From JACCZX01 sp963807155 (GTDB lineage: Bacteria; Pseudomonadota; Gammaproteobacteria; Burkholderiales; Burkholderiaceae_F): 64,000 nt of DNA. Made by a program: the position numbers and the translations under genes. Below, piece after piece: positions 1 to 8,826 of the stretch. The stretch spans positions 248,001-312,000 of the forward strand of contig CAWEAZ010000031.1 of NCBI GenBank assembly GCA_963807155.1, given 5' to 3'. Under the pieces are notes generated by a model that saw nothing but the letters and a program-made list of their open reading frames with translations, had not been told where the DNA came from and searched no databases. How positions within the stretch are numbered: position 1 is the first letter of the stretch; the number at the start of each line of letters is the position of its first letter.

Positions 1-2
1 GG

Positions 3-1245
3 GCCGCAGTCTTTGCGGCACTGCTTCTGGTTTGCACGCCTTTACATGTCGCGGTAGCGACGCGGATTCATGCCGATCCGATCGTGTCGGCAGCACTGAC
101 CGGTGGGTTCGTCCTGCTTTACCAAGGCTTGCGCCTTCGCAGTTAGTGGCTGTTGTTTTCGGCTGGCCTAGCGCTTGGATTCGTATTCTGGGCCAAGGAG
201 CTGGCGAGCGTCTGCTAATTCGCCCTTTTACCGTTTCTCTGTTTCTTCGGTGACCGGCCTAAAGGCGTCGCAGCCGTGCTGGCGGGCATGCTCCTGATGC
301 TCGGCATCTATGCGCTGTTGATGGAATTCATCGCAGGCGACCCACTGCACCCGGTTCGGGTCGTCATGCGTGCGCTCAAAGAAAAGTTGTGGAGGGTGGC
401 GAAGGGCGAGATGAGGTTTGGTTCTACCTACCGCTGCTCTTCGCCGATCTCCGTCATGTCGCCTTGCTCGGATGGCTCGCGTTAGGCGGTTTCGTGGCGC
501 TTCGAACGCTACCGGAGAGTGCTCTGGCGCGACCCTTTCTGATGTTCTGGTGCCTGGGCCTGCTGCTGGTGTTGAGTTGCTTCGCCGTTCTCGCTGTCCC
601 TACTGCGCTTCACGATGAAGGCAGCGAACTACCTGACCCTCATCCTGGCACCATTGGCTCTCCTTGGCGGGCTCTTGCTTCGACCGCCTTCCACGCGCCC
701 ATGGGCGCTACGGTCATGGCGCTCGCAGTGGTGTTAGGCGTGACGTTGGCGGCGCTGCAGCAGGCCGATTACCGCGCCTTGCAGCGAACAGCAAGGCGCT
801 TGCGGCCTATGCGCGGGAGGACCAGGGCACGACCCTGTTGGGATCGACCAACAACTCTCGTATCGGCTGGATGTTGGGCCACCAAGCGGGGTTGCGTCTG
901 AACATCATCAGCTGGAGCGAGGTTCGCAAGACGCCGGCGCTGTTACCTCAGATGGCCAGCTCGCAGAGCTCGATCATAGGCGTGTTTGACCCGCAGACTT
1001 GGAACTGGATGGGTGGTCGCGAGACTCCAGAGCGTGTGCCAGGCTGCTGGCAATTTATCGGGCAGCTTGAGCCTCAGAGTCTTGGTTTGGGCAATCGCTT
1101 CAGCGATGCGTTGCTCGATCTGGTCACGCCGTTGCCAGACATTGTCTCGACGCGTTTGTCTCCGCGCCTTCGGGCGATGGCGCAGCCGCTACCGGCGAGC
1201 TTGTATCGCGTAGACCCGTCGGATCCGTGGTGTCGCGCTCGCTAG
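3..1245 (+). pseudogene. GT39/PMT-like membrane glycosyltransferase, broken and 5'-truncated
   Basis: I recognise pieces of an integral membrane glycosyltransferase of the dolichyl-phosphate-mannose (ArnT/PMT, GT39) kind. The first frame reads a loop with RIHADPIVSAAL, then FSAGLALGFVFWAKE, the usual 'aGlalGl.f.tKe' helix of the family, then several hydrophobic helices; the end, from about 790, is a soluble periplasmic-type segment (GSTNNSRIGWM). The first frame carries in-frame stops at about 144 (TAG) and 213 (TAA) and continues in the same frame after each. Later frame changes lie near 400, 600, 690 and 790. The 5' end is outside the window. Damage is much denser than in any other gene here, so this is either true decay or a poor contig edge. 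Acceptor substrate cannot be inferred. Confidence 0.5.
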
Positions 1246-1791
1246 CGGAATCACCCAGTCATCGCTTTGCGAGAGTTGCTAATTGCGTGCAGCGGGGGTC
1301 ATCGCTTGCCTCCATGCTCTGCCGTCGGACGGCATCGCAATGCAAGATTTCTCACGACTAGAACGTGCGATAAGGAACCGAACTTCCGGCTGGCCTCAGA
1401 TGGGCATAGCTCGATTCCGTTGCCGCTCCGCGATATGGAGCCCTAGACGGCTTCGCGGCACCTATCCTCGAAAATGGCAACGCTAGCGAATTGAGGCGTT
1501 GGTGAGACAATCGCCAGCAGTCTGGCTGAAAGCCAGTGAGATACGTCCGTTCGGCAGTGGATAGGCAATCGTGGAGCTCAAGGTTTATTACGTTGACTGG
1601 GCGCACGCACTATGAGACATGGTCGGTTAGCGCCTGAACGGGAAGTAAGTAGCGACAGCGATTCGACGCCGTACTTCGCGTTGCATGGCGCGAACCTGAC
1701 GCATTCAGCGAGCGGAAGTCAAGGGCTGCGACTGGTCAGAGTTTTGATGCGCCACGCGTCATCCCTGCATAAGCGGCGGTACATCAAGTGC
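1246..1791. other. No recognisable gene
   Basis: This stretch between the broken glycosyltransferase and tRNA-Cys has short open frames on both strands, but none shows a ribosome binding site, a known motif or plausible composition. One plus-strand frame runs into the tRNA gene. I see no repeat or clear hairpin with a T-run. Confidence 0.5.
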
Positions 1792-1865
1792 TGGAGGCGG
1801 GGGTCGGAATCGAACCGGCGTACACGGATTTGCAGTCCGCTGCATGGCCACTCTGCCACCCCGCC
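1792..1865 (-). tRNA. tRNA-Cys(GCA)
   Basis: Read on the minus strand this is a 74-nt cloverleaf starting GGCGGGG and ending with an encoded CCA. The anticodon loop reads CTGCAAA with anticodon GCA. The T-arm is GCCGGTTCGATTCCGAC and the acceptor stem pairs GGCGGGG with CCCCGCC. A tRNA-Gly followed by tRNA-Cys downstream of uvrC-pgsA is the conserved order in beta- and gammaproteobacteria; in E. coli a tRNA-Leu follows, which I do not see here. Confidence 0.95.
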
Positions 1866-1901
1866 ACTGCGATTCAGTTGGCCTTTTGGCTGAACCGCTT
1901 T

Positions 1902-1932
1902 AAATCAAAAGGGGAAGCGCGGTGCCTCCCCT
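1902..1932 (-). terminator. Possible rho-independent terminator
   Basis: On the minus strand an inverted repeat (AGGGGAGGC / GCTTCCCCT, nine positions with one mismatch, five-base loop) is followed directly by TTTTGATTT. It lies upstream of tRNA-Cys, so it would stop transcripts coming from the tRNA-Gly side and imply that tRNA-Cys has its own promoter. The mismatch and interrupted T-run keep confidence moderate. Confidence 0.4.
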
Positions 1933-2124
1933 CTTAGCAAGAACCGGAGCGGCTGCTAAACACTCGCTCCGAACTTTGTACGACAACCGGCGAAATATTA
2001 CCTTGATTCGCACCAGATCGTGTCAGAGGACCCCTATCAAAAACCGCGCGCGCAACGTATTTTCTCCCACCGAGTTCGTGTACAAATGCTCCTCACAATT
2101 CTGGACCCGGTCATGGAGGACACA

Positions 2125-2391
2125 TTGGATGCATCGCGTTGTACCGTCGCGTTTCACTTAGTGCTCCTGAGCATCAGCATGCTGGGCTGTTCGACCAGCC
2201 CGGAGCAACAGACAGTCGCCGCAGAGACACCCCGATGCAACCGCGAGGCCACCACCGGCAGCCACATACCCCGCTGCGATGAAGGCGTTGGGAGCGTGAC
2301 GAAGGAGCTACCGCCGCTTTACCCCTTAGGAGGACCGATTGTGGGGGACCCGTCGAACCCGTCGATGCCGGGCAGGGGAGGCAGCAGGTAG
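2125..2391 (+). CDS. Putative small lipoprotein
   Basis: An open frame of 88 codons with a hydrophobic N-terminus (VAFHLVLLSISMLG) ending in a lipobox-like LGC at about residue 22, followed by a polar, proline- and glycine-rich tail (PSNPSMPGRGG). A strong Shine-Dalgarno-like GGAGGA at 2115-2120 fits a TTG start at 2125 better than the ATG at 2113, which overlaps it. If real, the product would be exported and lipidated at the cysteine. I do not recognise a family. It sits between two tRNA genes, on the opposite strand to them. It could be a chance frame; the coding signal is modest. Confidence 0.4.
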   Translation: MDASRCTVAFHLVLLSISMLGCSTSPEQQTVAAETPRCNREATTGSHIPRCDEGVGSVTKELPPLYPLGGPIVGDPSNPSMPGRGGSR

Positions 2392-2592
2392 GGAGAGAGG
2401 AACCGGTCTTTCAGCGACTTGTTCAACGGTTCGCTTCCGTAGTTCGGTCCGCAAGCTGAAGCAGATTCGCGAAGTTGAAGTGGCCTGAGGTAGCGATTAC
2501 CGAAACAAAGCTCCACTCGCCCTTTGCCTGGCTGTCGCGACCAAACCTCTTGGTCGCCGCGAGGTCACCTCTTTTCGAAAGGCAAAAAAACT

Positions 2593-2668
2593 TGGAGCGG
2601 GAGACGAGTCTCGAACTCGCGACCTCAACCTTGGCAAGGTTGCGCTCTACCAACTGAGCTACTCCCGC
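2593..2668 (-). tRNA. tRNA-Gly(GCC)
   Basis: A 76-nt cloverleaf on the minus strand beginning GCGGGAG and ending with an encoded CCA. The anticodon loop CTTGCCAAG gives anticodon GCC, and the T-arm has GAGTTCGAGACTC. It starts 36 bases after the pgsA stop, the classical uvrC-pgsA-glyW arrangement, so it may be co-transcribed. A run of seven T (2584-2590, minus sense) follows the 3' end closely and may help terminate the transcript. Confidence 0.95.
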
Positions 2669-2704
2669 GCGAGGCCGCGAAGTATAGCGAAACTAGCCCA
2701 TGCT

Positions 2705-3304
2705 TTACCGCCGTTCGGTCAGATGCGGCCACGCGAGCCTCAAATAGATCAGCATCGAATAAACGGTCAACACCGCTGCGACATAAACCAGCAGGGTGCC
2801 GATCAGATGCAGATCGATGACTCCGAACAGGGGATCATGAAACAACAGCATCGGAATCGCGGTCATCTGCGAAATCGTCTTGATTTTGCCCATCGAATTG
2901 ACGGCAACGCTGCTCGACTTGCCGATCTTTGCCATCCATTCACGCAGCGCCGACACCGTTATTTCGCGACCAATAATGACAAGCGCAACCAGTGAGTCCA
3001 CCCGGCCGAGCGCGATCAACACGATCAATGCGGCACTGACCATGAGCTTGTCGGCAACCGGATCCAGAAATTCGCCAAGCTTGCTGACCGCACCGTACCT
3101 GCGTGCGAGATACCCATCCAACGCGTCGGTAATTGCGGCCAGGATGAATATCCAACATGCCGCCACATTTTTCCAGTGCGGAACCAGCCAGGCATCCGGA
3201 AGGTAGTAAATACCGACGACAAGCGGGATCATCGCGATGCGCGCCCAGGTGAGCGCCATCGGTAGGTTGAAGGTGATCGCGCGGCTAGTGGGAGGGCTGG
3301 CCAT
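2705..3304 (-). CDS. pgsA: CDP-diacylglycerol--glycerol-3-phosphate 3-phosphatidyltransferase
   Basis: Makes phosphatidylglycerol-phosphate from CDP-diacylglycerol and glycerol-3-phosphate, the committed step to phosphatidylglycerol and cardiolipin, in the inner membrane. The CDP-alcohol phosphotransferase signature is complete (DALDGYLARRYG followed by GEFLDPVADK), with several hydrophobic helices around it and the conserved SALREWMA. The ATG at 3304 gives 199 residues, slightly longer at the N-terminus than E. coli PgsA, which begins at the equivalent of TFNLP. The start lies 20 bases inside the uvrC 3' end, so the two genes are translationally coupled. tRNA-Gly follows. Confidence 0.93.
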   Translation of the reverse strand: MASPPTSRAITFNLPMALTWARIAMIPLVVGIYYLPDAWLVPHWKNVAACWIFILAAITDALDGYLARRYGAVSKLGEFLDPVADKLMVSAALIVLIALGRVDSLVALVIIGREITVSALREWMAKIGKSSSVAVNSMGKIKTISQMTAIPMLLFHDPLFGVIDLHLIGTLLVYVAAVLTVYSMLIYLRLAWPHLTERR

Positions 3305-5156
3305 GCAACTGTGCGTAAATGCGTTCGGCCAGCTTACGTGAAACGCCTTCGACGTTTGCAATGTCATCGATCGACGCCGATGCGAGCCCGCGCATCCCGC
3401 CGAACCGGGCCAGAAGCTTTTGCCGACGCTTCGGGCCAATGCCTTCCATGCCTTCGAGTTGCGACGTGTTGCGCGTCTTTGCACGTCGCGCCCTCATGCC
3501 GGTAATTGCGAAGCGATGCGCTTCGTCGCGAATTTGCGCAATCAGCAGCAGCGCTTGCGACTCGCGGCCGAGCACAAGCGGTGGCCGTTGATCGGGGAAT
3601 ACGAGTTCTTCGAGTCCCACCTTGCGCTCGTCGCCCTTGGCAACACCGACCAGCACTGAAGGATCGAGTCCCAGTTCGACAAACACCTGATGCGCAACCG
3701 TCACCTGCCCTTTGCCACCATCGACCAGCACCAGATGCGGCAATCGGCTTTCGCCGCGCGCCACCGGAGAGAAGCGCCGCGTCAGCACTTGCCGCATCGC
3801 TGCATAGTCGTCGCCCGCTTCAACGCCTTCGATGTTGTAGCGGCGGTACTCGGATGGGCGCATCTTGTGCTCTGCGTACACGACGCACGATGCCTGAGTG
3901 GCCTCGCCCGAGGTATGACTGACATCAAAACACTCCACTCGCAGTTTGTCCGCATCCTCTTCCCCGAGTTCGAGCCCGAGTGCATCGATCAACGCCCGCG
4001 TCCTGGCAATTTGGGAACCCTCTTCGGCCAACCGACGCGCGAGCGCCAAGCGCGCGTTGGCTTCCGCCATCTCAAGCCAACGCCGCCGCTGCTCCTGTGG
4101 ATGACGCACCAACTGCACGCGCCGGCCGCTTGCTTCCGAAAGCATCGCCCCTAGCTCTTCTACGTCGACGTCGGCATTGACGACCAGCGTTGGCGGCACG
4201 GGCTGCGTCAGATAGTGCTGCGATATGAAGGCTTCCAGAATCTCCGCAGGCTCCATGCCATCGCCGCTGCGCGCGGGAAAATTGGGCTTGTCACCCAGGT
4301 GTCTTCCCCCACGAATCATTGCCAGATTGACGCACGCGCACGCGCCTTCGGTAGCCACTGCCAGAACGTCTGCATCGGCATCGGAGCCGGTCGTGTCCAC
4401 GGCCTGCTGATGCAGCACCTTCGCCAGCGCACCAATCTGATCGCGCACCGCTGCCGCCTGCTCGAACTTCAGCTCTACCGACAGCTGATGCATGCGTGCC
4501 TCGAGCTCGCCCATGATTTCGTCGGTGTGGCCGCGAAGGAAGCGCACCGCGCGATCGATGTCCTGCGCATACGTGTCGGGGTCTATCAGGTTCACGCAAG
4601 GCGCGCTGCAGCGCTGTATCTGATGCAGCAGGCACGGCCGCGACCGGTTGGCAAAGACCGTGTCCTCGCACGTACGCAGGCGAAATACTTTCTGCAGCAG
4701 CTGAATACTGTCCTTAACCGCCCACGCGTTCGGATACGGTCCGAAATATTGCGCGCGCCGATCAACTGCGCCGCGGTAGTACGCAATGCGCGGAAACTTA
4801 TGAACGGTGAACTTCAGATACGGATACGACTTGTCATCGCGAAACACCACGTTGTAGCGTGGAGCGAGCGATTTGATCAGCGTATTTTCGAGCAGCAGCG
4901 CTTCGGCTTCGGATCTCGTAACCGTGGTTTCGATGCTAGCGACGCGCGCCAGCATATGACCGGTCCACGGACCCACGTTCTTGTTGAAGTACGACGACAC
5001 GCGCTTGCGCAAGTCGCGCGCCTTGCCAACGTAAAGCGCAGTGCCATCGGCGGCAATCATGCGATACACACCGGGTAAATGCGGCAAGCCGGCTAATACC
5101 GGCTTGGGATCGAAGGTAGCAGTTTGTGCGTTCACAGGAGGACAGCCGTTGCCCAC
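3285..5156 (-). CDS. uvrC: UvrABC system protein C (excinuclease subunit)
   Basis: UvrC makes both incisions around bulky lesions bound by UvrB during nucleotide excision repair. The 623-residue product has the N-terminal GIY-YIG nuclease (GVY at about 29-31, LYVGKA just after), a UVR motif for UvrB contact (ELKFEQAAAVRDQIGAL), the C-terminal RNase H-like endonuclease (CFDVSHTSGE, LVLVDGGKGQ) and a helix-hairpin-helix pair at the end (LEGMEGIGPKRRQKLL). The start is a GTG at 5156; a second GTG at 5135 is possible, and neither has a strong ribosome site. It is divergent from efp and overlaps pgsA. The frame is intact. Confidence 0.95.
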   Translation of the reverse strand: MGNGCPPVNAQTATFDPKPVLAGLPHLPGVYRMIAADGTALYVGKARDLRKRVSSYFNKNVGPWTGHMLARVASIETTVTRSEAEALLLENTLIKSLAPRYNVVFRDDKSYPYLKFTVHKFPRIAYYRGAVDRRAQYFGPYPNAWAVKDSIQLLQKVFRLRTCEDTVFANRSRPCLLHQIQRCSAPCVNLIDPDTYAQDIDRAVRFLRGHTDEIMGELEARMHQLSVELKFEQAAAVRDQIGALAKVLHQQAVDTTGSDADADVLAVATEGACACVNLAMIRGGRHLGDKPNFPARSGDGMEPAEILEAFISQHYLTQPVPPTLVVNADVDVEELGAMLSEASGRRVQLVRHPQEQRRRWLEMAEANARLALARRLAEEGSQIARTRALIDALGLELGEEDADKLRVECFDVSHTSGEATQASCVVYAEHKMRPSEYRRYNIEGVEAGDDYAAMRQVLTRRFSPVARGESRLPHLVLVDGGKGQVTVAHQVFVELGLDPSVLVGVAKGDERKVGLEELVFPDQRPPLVLGRESQALLLIAQIRDEAHRFAITGMRARRAKTRNTSQLEGMEGIGPKRRQKLLARFGGMRGLASASIDDIANVEGVSRKLAERIYAQLHGQPSH

Positions 5157-5157
5157 C

Positions 5158-5163
5158 TATAAT
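5158..5163 (+). promoter_or_regulatory. Candidate -10 element for efp
   Basis: A perfect TATAAT lies 75 bases before the efp start, in the uvrC-efp divergent region. No good -35 is present at 16-18 bases; the nearest similar hexamer, TTCACA at 5131, is 21 bases away. It may therefore need an activator. Confidence 0.35.
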
Positions 5164-5237
5164 CGCGGGCGCTAAATCAACAATAAGCGACCGGCAATTG
5201 TAGGTTCGCCGGCCTTCGGAATTAGATCAGGACTCCA

Positions 5238-5804
5238 ATGGCAAAGATTCTTGCGACCGAAATCCGTGTCGGCAATTTGCTCGAGCTCGACAAGAAAGTC
5301 TGGCGCGTGCTGAAAAGCTATCACGTACACGTGGGCGGCCGCGGCGGCGCTTACATGCAAATTGAAATCAAGGACATCGAAACCGGTCAGAAGCGCAACG
5401 AGCGGCTATCGACCGACGATCGCGTCGAGCGGCCCTTCATCGATCGGCGCGCGATGACCTATTCGTACCAGGACGGCGAGACCTACGTCTTCATGGACAA
5501 CGAAACGTACGAACAGTTGTCGCTGAGCGCCGAATTTCTCGAAGGCCAGACCGGTTACCTGCTCCCCAATTTGCAGGTCGAAATCAACTTTCACAATGGG
5601 CGTGCGATTGGAATTCAGTTGCCGACCACGGTGATTCTTGAGGTCGTGGATACCGAGCCCGGTATCAAGAACGCCACTGCCACTACCAGCTTCAAACCCG
5701 CGGCTCTGGAAACGGGAATCAGCGTACAGGTCCCACCGTTCGTCAATATCGGCGAAAAAATCCGCGTGAATACCGACGATGGAAGCTACATCGAGCGGGC
5801 CTAG
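5238..5804 (+). CDS. efp: Elongation factor P, unusual arginine-tip type
   Basis: EF-P enters the ribosomal E-site and relieves stalling at polyproline. The 188-residue product has the N-terminal KOW-like domain and two OB domains with the family ending (KPAALETG, VPPFVNIGEKI, YIERA). The tip loop of domain I reads HVHVGGRGGAY, placing Arg35 where E. coli has lysine (beta-lysylated by EpmA/B) and Pseudomonas/Neisseria have rhamnosylated arginine in NKSGRN. The surrounding sequence does not resemble the latter group and in places recalls alphaproteobacterial EF-P. No earP, epmA or epmB is adjacent, although earP is usually next to efp in betaproteobacteria. The start ATG is clear and the frame intact. 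Confidence 0.93.
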   Translation: MAKILATEIRVGNLLELDKKVWRVLKSYHVHVGGRGGAYMQIEIKDIETGQKRNERLSTDDRVERPFIDRRAMTYSYQDGETYVFMDNETYEQLSLSAEFLEGQTGYLLPNLQVEINFHNGRAIGIQLPTTVILEVVDTEPGIKNATATTSFKPAALETGISVQVPPFVNIGEKIRVNTDDGSYIERA

Positions 5805-5832
5805 AGGACTGGCGCGTTAAGCCGCAGCGGTT

Positions 5833-6874
5833 CTACCGAGCGTCCGCTTTTACGGCGATTTCAGCAAGGTCGCTGCGCGCATTGCGATACACATCGTTAG
5901 CGGCAAGCTCTGCCATCGTTGATGCTTTCCCGCGCGGCTGCAACCGCGCGAGTCGCGCATCGAACGCGGCAGTGCGCTTCCATTTGACTGCGCCCAGCAC
6001 CTGATCCATCGCTGCGGTGTCGTTGCAGACCAGCGCGAATGTCGCAACCGGCGTCCATCGCTGTGCATGCGCGCTCAGCGACGTTGCCGGCTGCTGCTGC
6101 GCCCGCCATCAGCAAATCATCACTGAATACTGCACCGGTGAAACCCAACTCGCCTCGTAGAACCTGGTTGATCCAGTGCCGCGAAAACCCAGCCGGCTGC
6201 GGGTCAACGTGCGTATAGACGACGTGCGCCGGCATCACACCTGCGAGCATCGGTCCCAGCCAGCGATACGGAGCCGCATCGTTTTCCAGGATGTCGCGTC
6301 GGCCGCGATCATCGACTGGAAGCGCGATGTGCGAGTCGGCCTCGGCCCAGCCGTGCCCAGGGAAGTGCTTGCCGCAGTTGGCCATCCCGGCAATCAGCAA
6401 CCCGTGTGTCAGGTGGGCGGCCAGCATGCTGACGACCCTCGGATCGGAATGTAGTGCGCGATCGCCGATCACCGCACTTCGGCCGTGATCGATGTCGAGC
6501 ACGGGCGCAAATGTCATATCGATGCCGTGCGCGCGCAACTCGGCACCCAGCACGTAGCCGAGCGACGCTGCGACCCGGCATGCGAGCAGGACATCGCGGT
6601 CCCACAACTCGCCTAGCCGGCGCATCGGCGGCAAGCGCGTAAAGCCATCGCGAAAGCGCTGCACGCGGCCGCCTTCGTGATCGACCGCTATCAACAGCGG
6701 TGGATCACGCACAGCGTGAATGTCGGCGCATAAGCGGATCAACTGCTCGGGAGTCTCGTAGTTCGCGCTGAACAAGATCACCATGCCGACCAGCGGGTGC
6801 GCCAGCCGTTCGCGATCGATCGCGGTTAGCGACGTTCCTTGCACTCCGACCGCGACTGGCCCAAGTGAACTCAT
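5833..6874 (-). CDS. nagZ: Beta-N-acetylhexosaminidase NagZ (one frameshift)
   Basis: Cytoplasmic family 3 glycosidase that removes GlcNAc from anhydro-muropeptides during cell-wall recycling. The N-terminal 280 residues contain the family signatures: AVDHEGGRVQRF, the catalytic-loop KHFPGHG with AEADSH, and the nucleophile region GFTGAVFSDDLLM. Near 6045 the frame shifts: after MDAGCD the expected LVCND and the C-terminal helices continue one frame over to a TAG at 5833. The break fits one extra T in a TT. It begins with an ATG that overlaps the acpS stop (ATGA) and is last in the nagZ-acpS-pdxJ-recO-era-rnc run. Confidence 0.88.
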
Positions 6875-7266
6875 TCGATGATTTCCGCGATGGCGTACGC
6901 CGCCGCAGTCGTCTGCTCATCCGTCAACGAGACGTGCAAGCGCAGCCGATGCCGCTCGACAAAGCGTCGTAGATCCGCATGAACCGATGCAAGCGGCCGT
7001 CCGGACGCATCGTTCAGAATTTCCACCGCGTGCCATCGCATCGGTGAGCGCATGCCAAGCCCGAGTGCTTTGGCCACCGCCTCCTTGCCGGCGAACCGTG
7101 TCGACAGAAACGCCAAGCCGCGCTTGTCCGAACGGGCGCGCCGGATTTCAAAGCGTTCGAACTCGCGTGCGCCCAGGATTCGGCGCGCGAAGCGCTCGCC
7201 AAAGCGCGCATAGCTTGCGGCAATGCGGTCGATTTCGATGATGTCGATGCCAACTCCGAAAATCAT
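6871..7266 (-). CDS. acpS: Holo-[acyl-carrier-protein] synthase
   Basis: Transfers 4'-phosphopantetheine from CoA to the serine of apo-AcpP. The 131-residue product has the two AcpS motifs: GVGIDIIEIDRI near the start (metal ligand Asp8) and FAGKEAVAKALG around residue 55. The ATG at 7266 overlaps the pdxJ stop, and the acpS stop overlaps the nagZ ATG, so the three genes are tightly coupled. An open frame extends upstream through pdxJ, but similarity begins only at MIFGVG. Its substrate acpP is encoded at 19309. Confidence 0.95.
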   Translation of the reverse strand: MIFGVGIDIIEIDRIAASYARFGERFARRILGAREFERFEIRRARSDKRGLAFLSTRFAGKEAVAKALGLGMRSPMRWHAVEILNDASGRPLASVHADLRRFVERHRLRLHVSLTDEQTTAAAYAIAEIIE

Positions 7267-8018
7267 CGATGGCGAAGTCCCGCTTGAGCCTTTCGAATCT
7301 CGGCCTGATACAGGCGCACCGTAGGCCCGAGGCCAAATTCGATCGAGTCGGCAATCAGTGCGTGGCCGATCGACACTTCCGACACGCCGGGGACCGCGCT
7401 CAGAAACGCAGCCAGATTGTCGCGATTCAGATCGTGGCCGGCATTGATACCGACACCGACGCGCAGCGCCGCTTCGGCAGCGGCCGTGTAGCGTGCCAGT
7501 ACCTCGGTCTGCTCCGGCGTTCCGAACGCCTTTGCGTACGGCTCCGTATACAACTCGACCCGATCCGCACCCGCGGTGGCGGCGTGCGCCATCGCTTCTG
7601 GCAGAGGATCCATGAACAGGCTGACGCGCACACCGAGCGATTTGGCCCGCTCGATCATCGGGCGCAGCTCCTCGATCTGCTCTGGCAAGTTCCAACCATG
7701 GTCGGACGTGAATGCACCGGATTCGTCCGGAACGAAGGTGCACTGTTGCGGGCGCACTTGCTGAACGTAGTCCAGCAGCCCATGCGATGGATTGCCCTCG
7801 ACGTTGAATTCGGCGGCCGGCCAGTGGCGCATCAACGCGGCGAGCTCGGCTACATCGGGCGCGCGCACATGGCGTCCGTCGGGGCGCGGATGTACGGTGA
7901 TGCCGTCGGCGCCGGCTTCAAGCGCGATCTGCGCGGCGTGCAGCACACTCGGGATCCCGTTACTTCGCGTGTTTCGGATCAGCGCCACCTTGTTCAGGTT
8001 GACGCTCAGCGCCGTCAT
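7263..8018 (-). CDS. pdxJ: Pyridoxine 5'-phosphate synthase
   Basis: Condenses 1-deoxyxylulose-5-phosphate with 3-amino-2-oxopropyl phosphate to give pyridoxine 5'-phosphate, the last ring-closing step of DXP-dependent vitamin B6 synthesis. The 251-residue TIM barrel shows the usual start (LSVNLNKVALIRNTR), GADGITVHPRPDGRH, the catalytic glutamate segment FNVEGNP, QCTFVPDE and the phosphate-binding end GVSEVSIGHALI. Length and frame are normal. It lies 10 bases after recO and overlaps acpS by four bases. Confidence 0.96.
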   Translation of the reverse strand: MTALSVNLNKVALIRNTRSNGIPSVLHAAQIALEAGADGITVHPRPDGRHVRAPDVAELAALMRHWPAAEFNVEGNPSHGLLDYVQQVRPQQCTFVPDESGAFTSDHGWNLPEQIEELRPMIERAKSLGVRVSLFMDPLPEAMAHAATAGADRVELYTEPYAKAFGTPEQTEVLARYTAAAEAALRVGVGINAGHDLNRDNLAAFLSAVPGVSEVSIGHALIADSIEFGLGPTVRLYQAEIRKAQAGLRHR

Positions 8019-8028
8019 AGCTGTCGCA

Positions 8029-8826
8029 TTACAGCTTCCTAAGGTCCTGCAAAATGCGCCGTGTGTTCAACGGCTTGCCGTCGAGGTGGTAGCGAATCAC
8101 CTGCCGCAATAGCGTCTTGCTTTCGGCAACCACTTGCGGATGCTCGAAATCGCGCGCGGCCATCGCGATCAACGTGCCACCGCTGAAGCTGCCGCCGTCG
8201 GGTTCCCTGACGACATTCGAATCGATGCGCCGGGCGCCCTGCCCGCCCGCAAATACATACTGTGCTTGAACGTCGATCTCGCTGCCTTCTGTGCAGCGAT
8301 CGAGTGGCATCGCATAACCGATGTCCTGCAACAGATCGAGCTCGAAAGTGCGTAGTGCCGCGTCGTGCCGCGCGTTGCGCGTCAGAGATCGCAAAAGCTC
8401 GACGTAACTGCCGAACGTCTGCGGGTGTGCGTCACCGCGCGCGAGCAAGCGCACCAGCAGCTCATTGGCGTAGAACGCCGCGAGCAACGAATCACCTCTT
8501 AGCGGTTGCATACCGCCGAGCCATTCGGCACGCACAAGCGTCTTGATCTCGTTGCGACCGCTCCACGAGAGCGCGATCGGATTGAACGGGGATAACAGCC
8601 CGCGAAACTGCGATGTCGGCCGCTTGGCACCGCGGGCGACGACGGCAACACGGCCGAACTCGCGGGTGAACGTCTCGACGACCAAGCTCGTCTCCCGCCA
8701 CGCATACGAGTGCAGTACGAAGCCTGGCTGGTGATCGATGCGTGAATCGCCGATGCGTCGCCGCACCGGCGGCTGACTTGCTGCATCCTGTGCAGGTTGA
8801 ACCGCGATCTCGGCGATCTCACTCAT
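8029..8826 (-). CDS. recO: DNA repair protein RecO
   Basis: RecO works with RecR and RecF to load RecA on SSB-coated gaps. The 265-residue product has the N-terminal OB fold (PGFVLHSYAWRETSLVVETF, then VVARGAKR) and a helical C-terminal domain (FELDLLQDIGY). Compared with E. coli RecO it carries roughly 25 extra residues at the N-terminus (EIAVQPAQDAASQ), common in betaproteobacteria. The start overlaps the era stop by eight bases, and era-recO coupling is conserved. Confidence 0.93.
   Translation of the reverse strand: MSEIAEIAVQPAQDAASQPPVRRRIGDSRIDHQPGFVLHSYAWRETSLVVETFTREFGRVAVVARGAKRPTSQFRGLLSPFNPIALSWSGRNEIKTLVRAEWLGGMQPLRGDSLLAAFYANELLVRLLARGDAHPQTFGSYVELLRSLTRNARHDAALRTFELDLLQDIGYAMPLDRCTEGSEIDVQAQYVFAGGQGARRIDSNVVREPDGGSFSGGTLIAMAARDFEHPQVVAESKTLLRQVIRYHLDGKPLNTRRILQDLRKL

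Noticed and set aside
1612..1893. Open frame across the tRNA-Cys gene
   Set aside because: It runs through a complete tRNA on the other strand, so it is coincidental.
2537..2557. Perfect 8-bp inverted repeat near tRNA-Gly as terminator
   Set aside because: GCGACCAA/TTGGTCGC is a clean stem, but no T-run follows on either strand.
4215..5078. Long plus-strand open frame (287 codons) opposite uvrC
   Set aside because: Antisense to a well-supported gene in high-GC DNA; arginine/histidine-rich composition and no motif. It is a codon-bias shadow.
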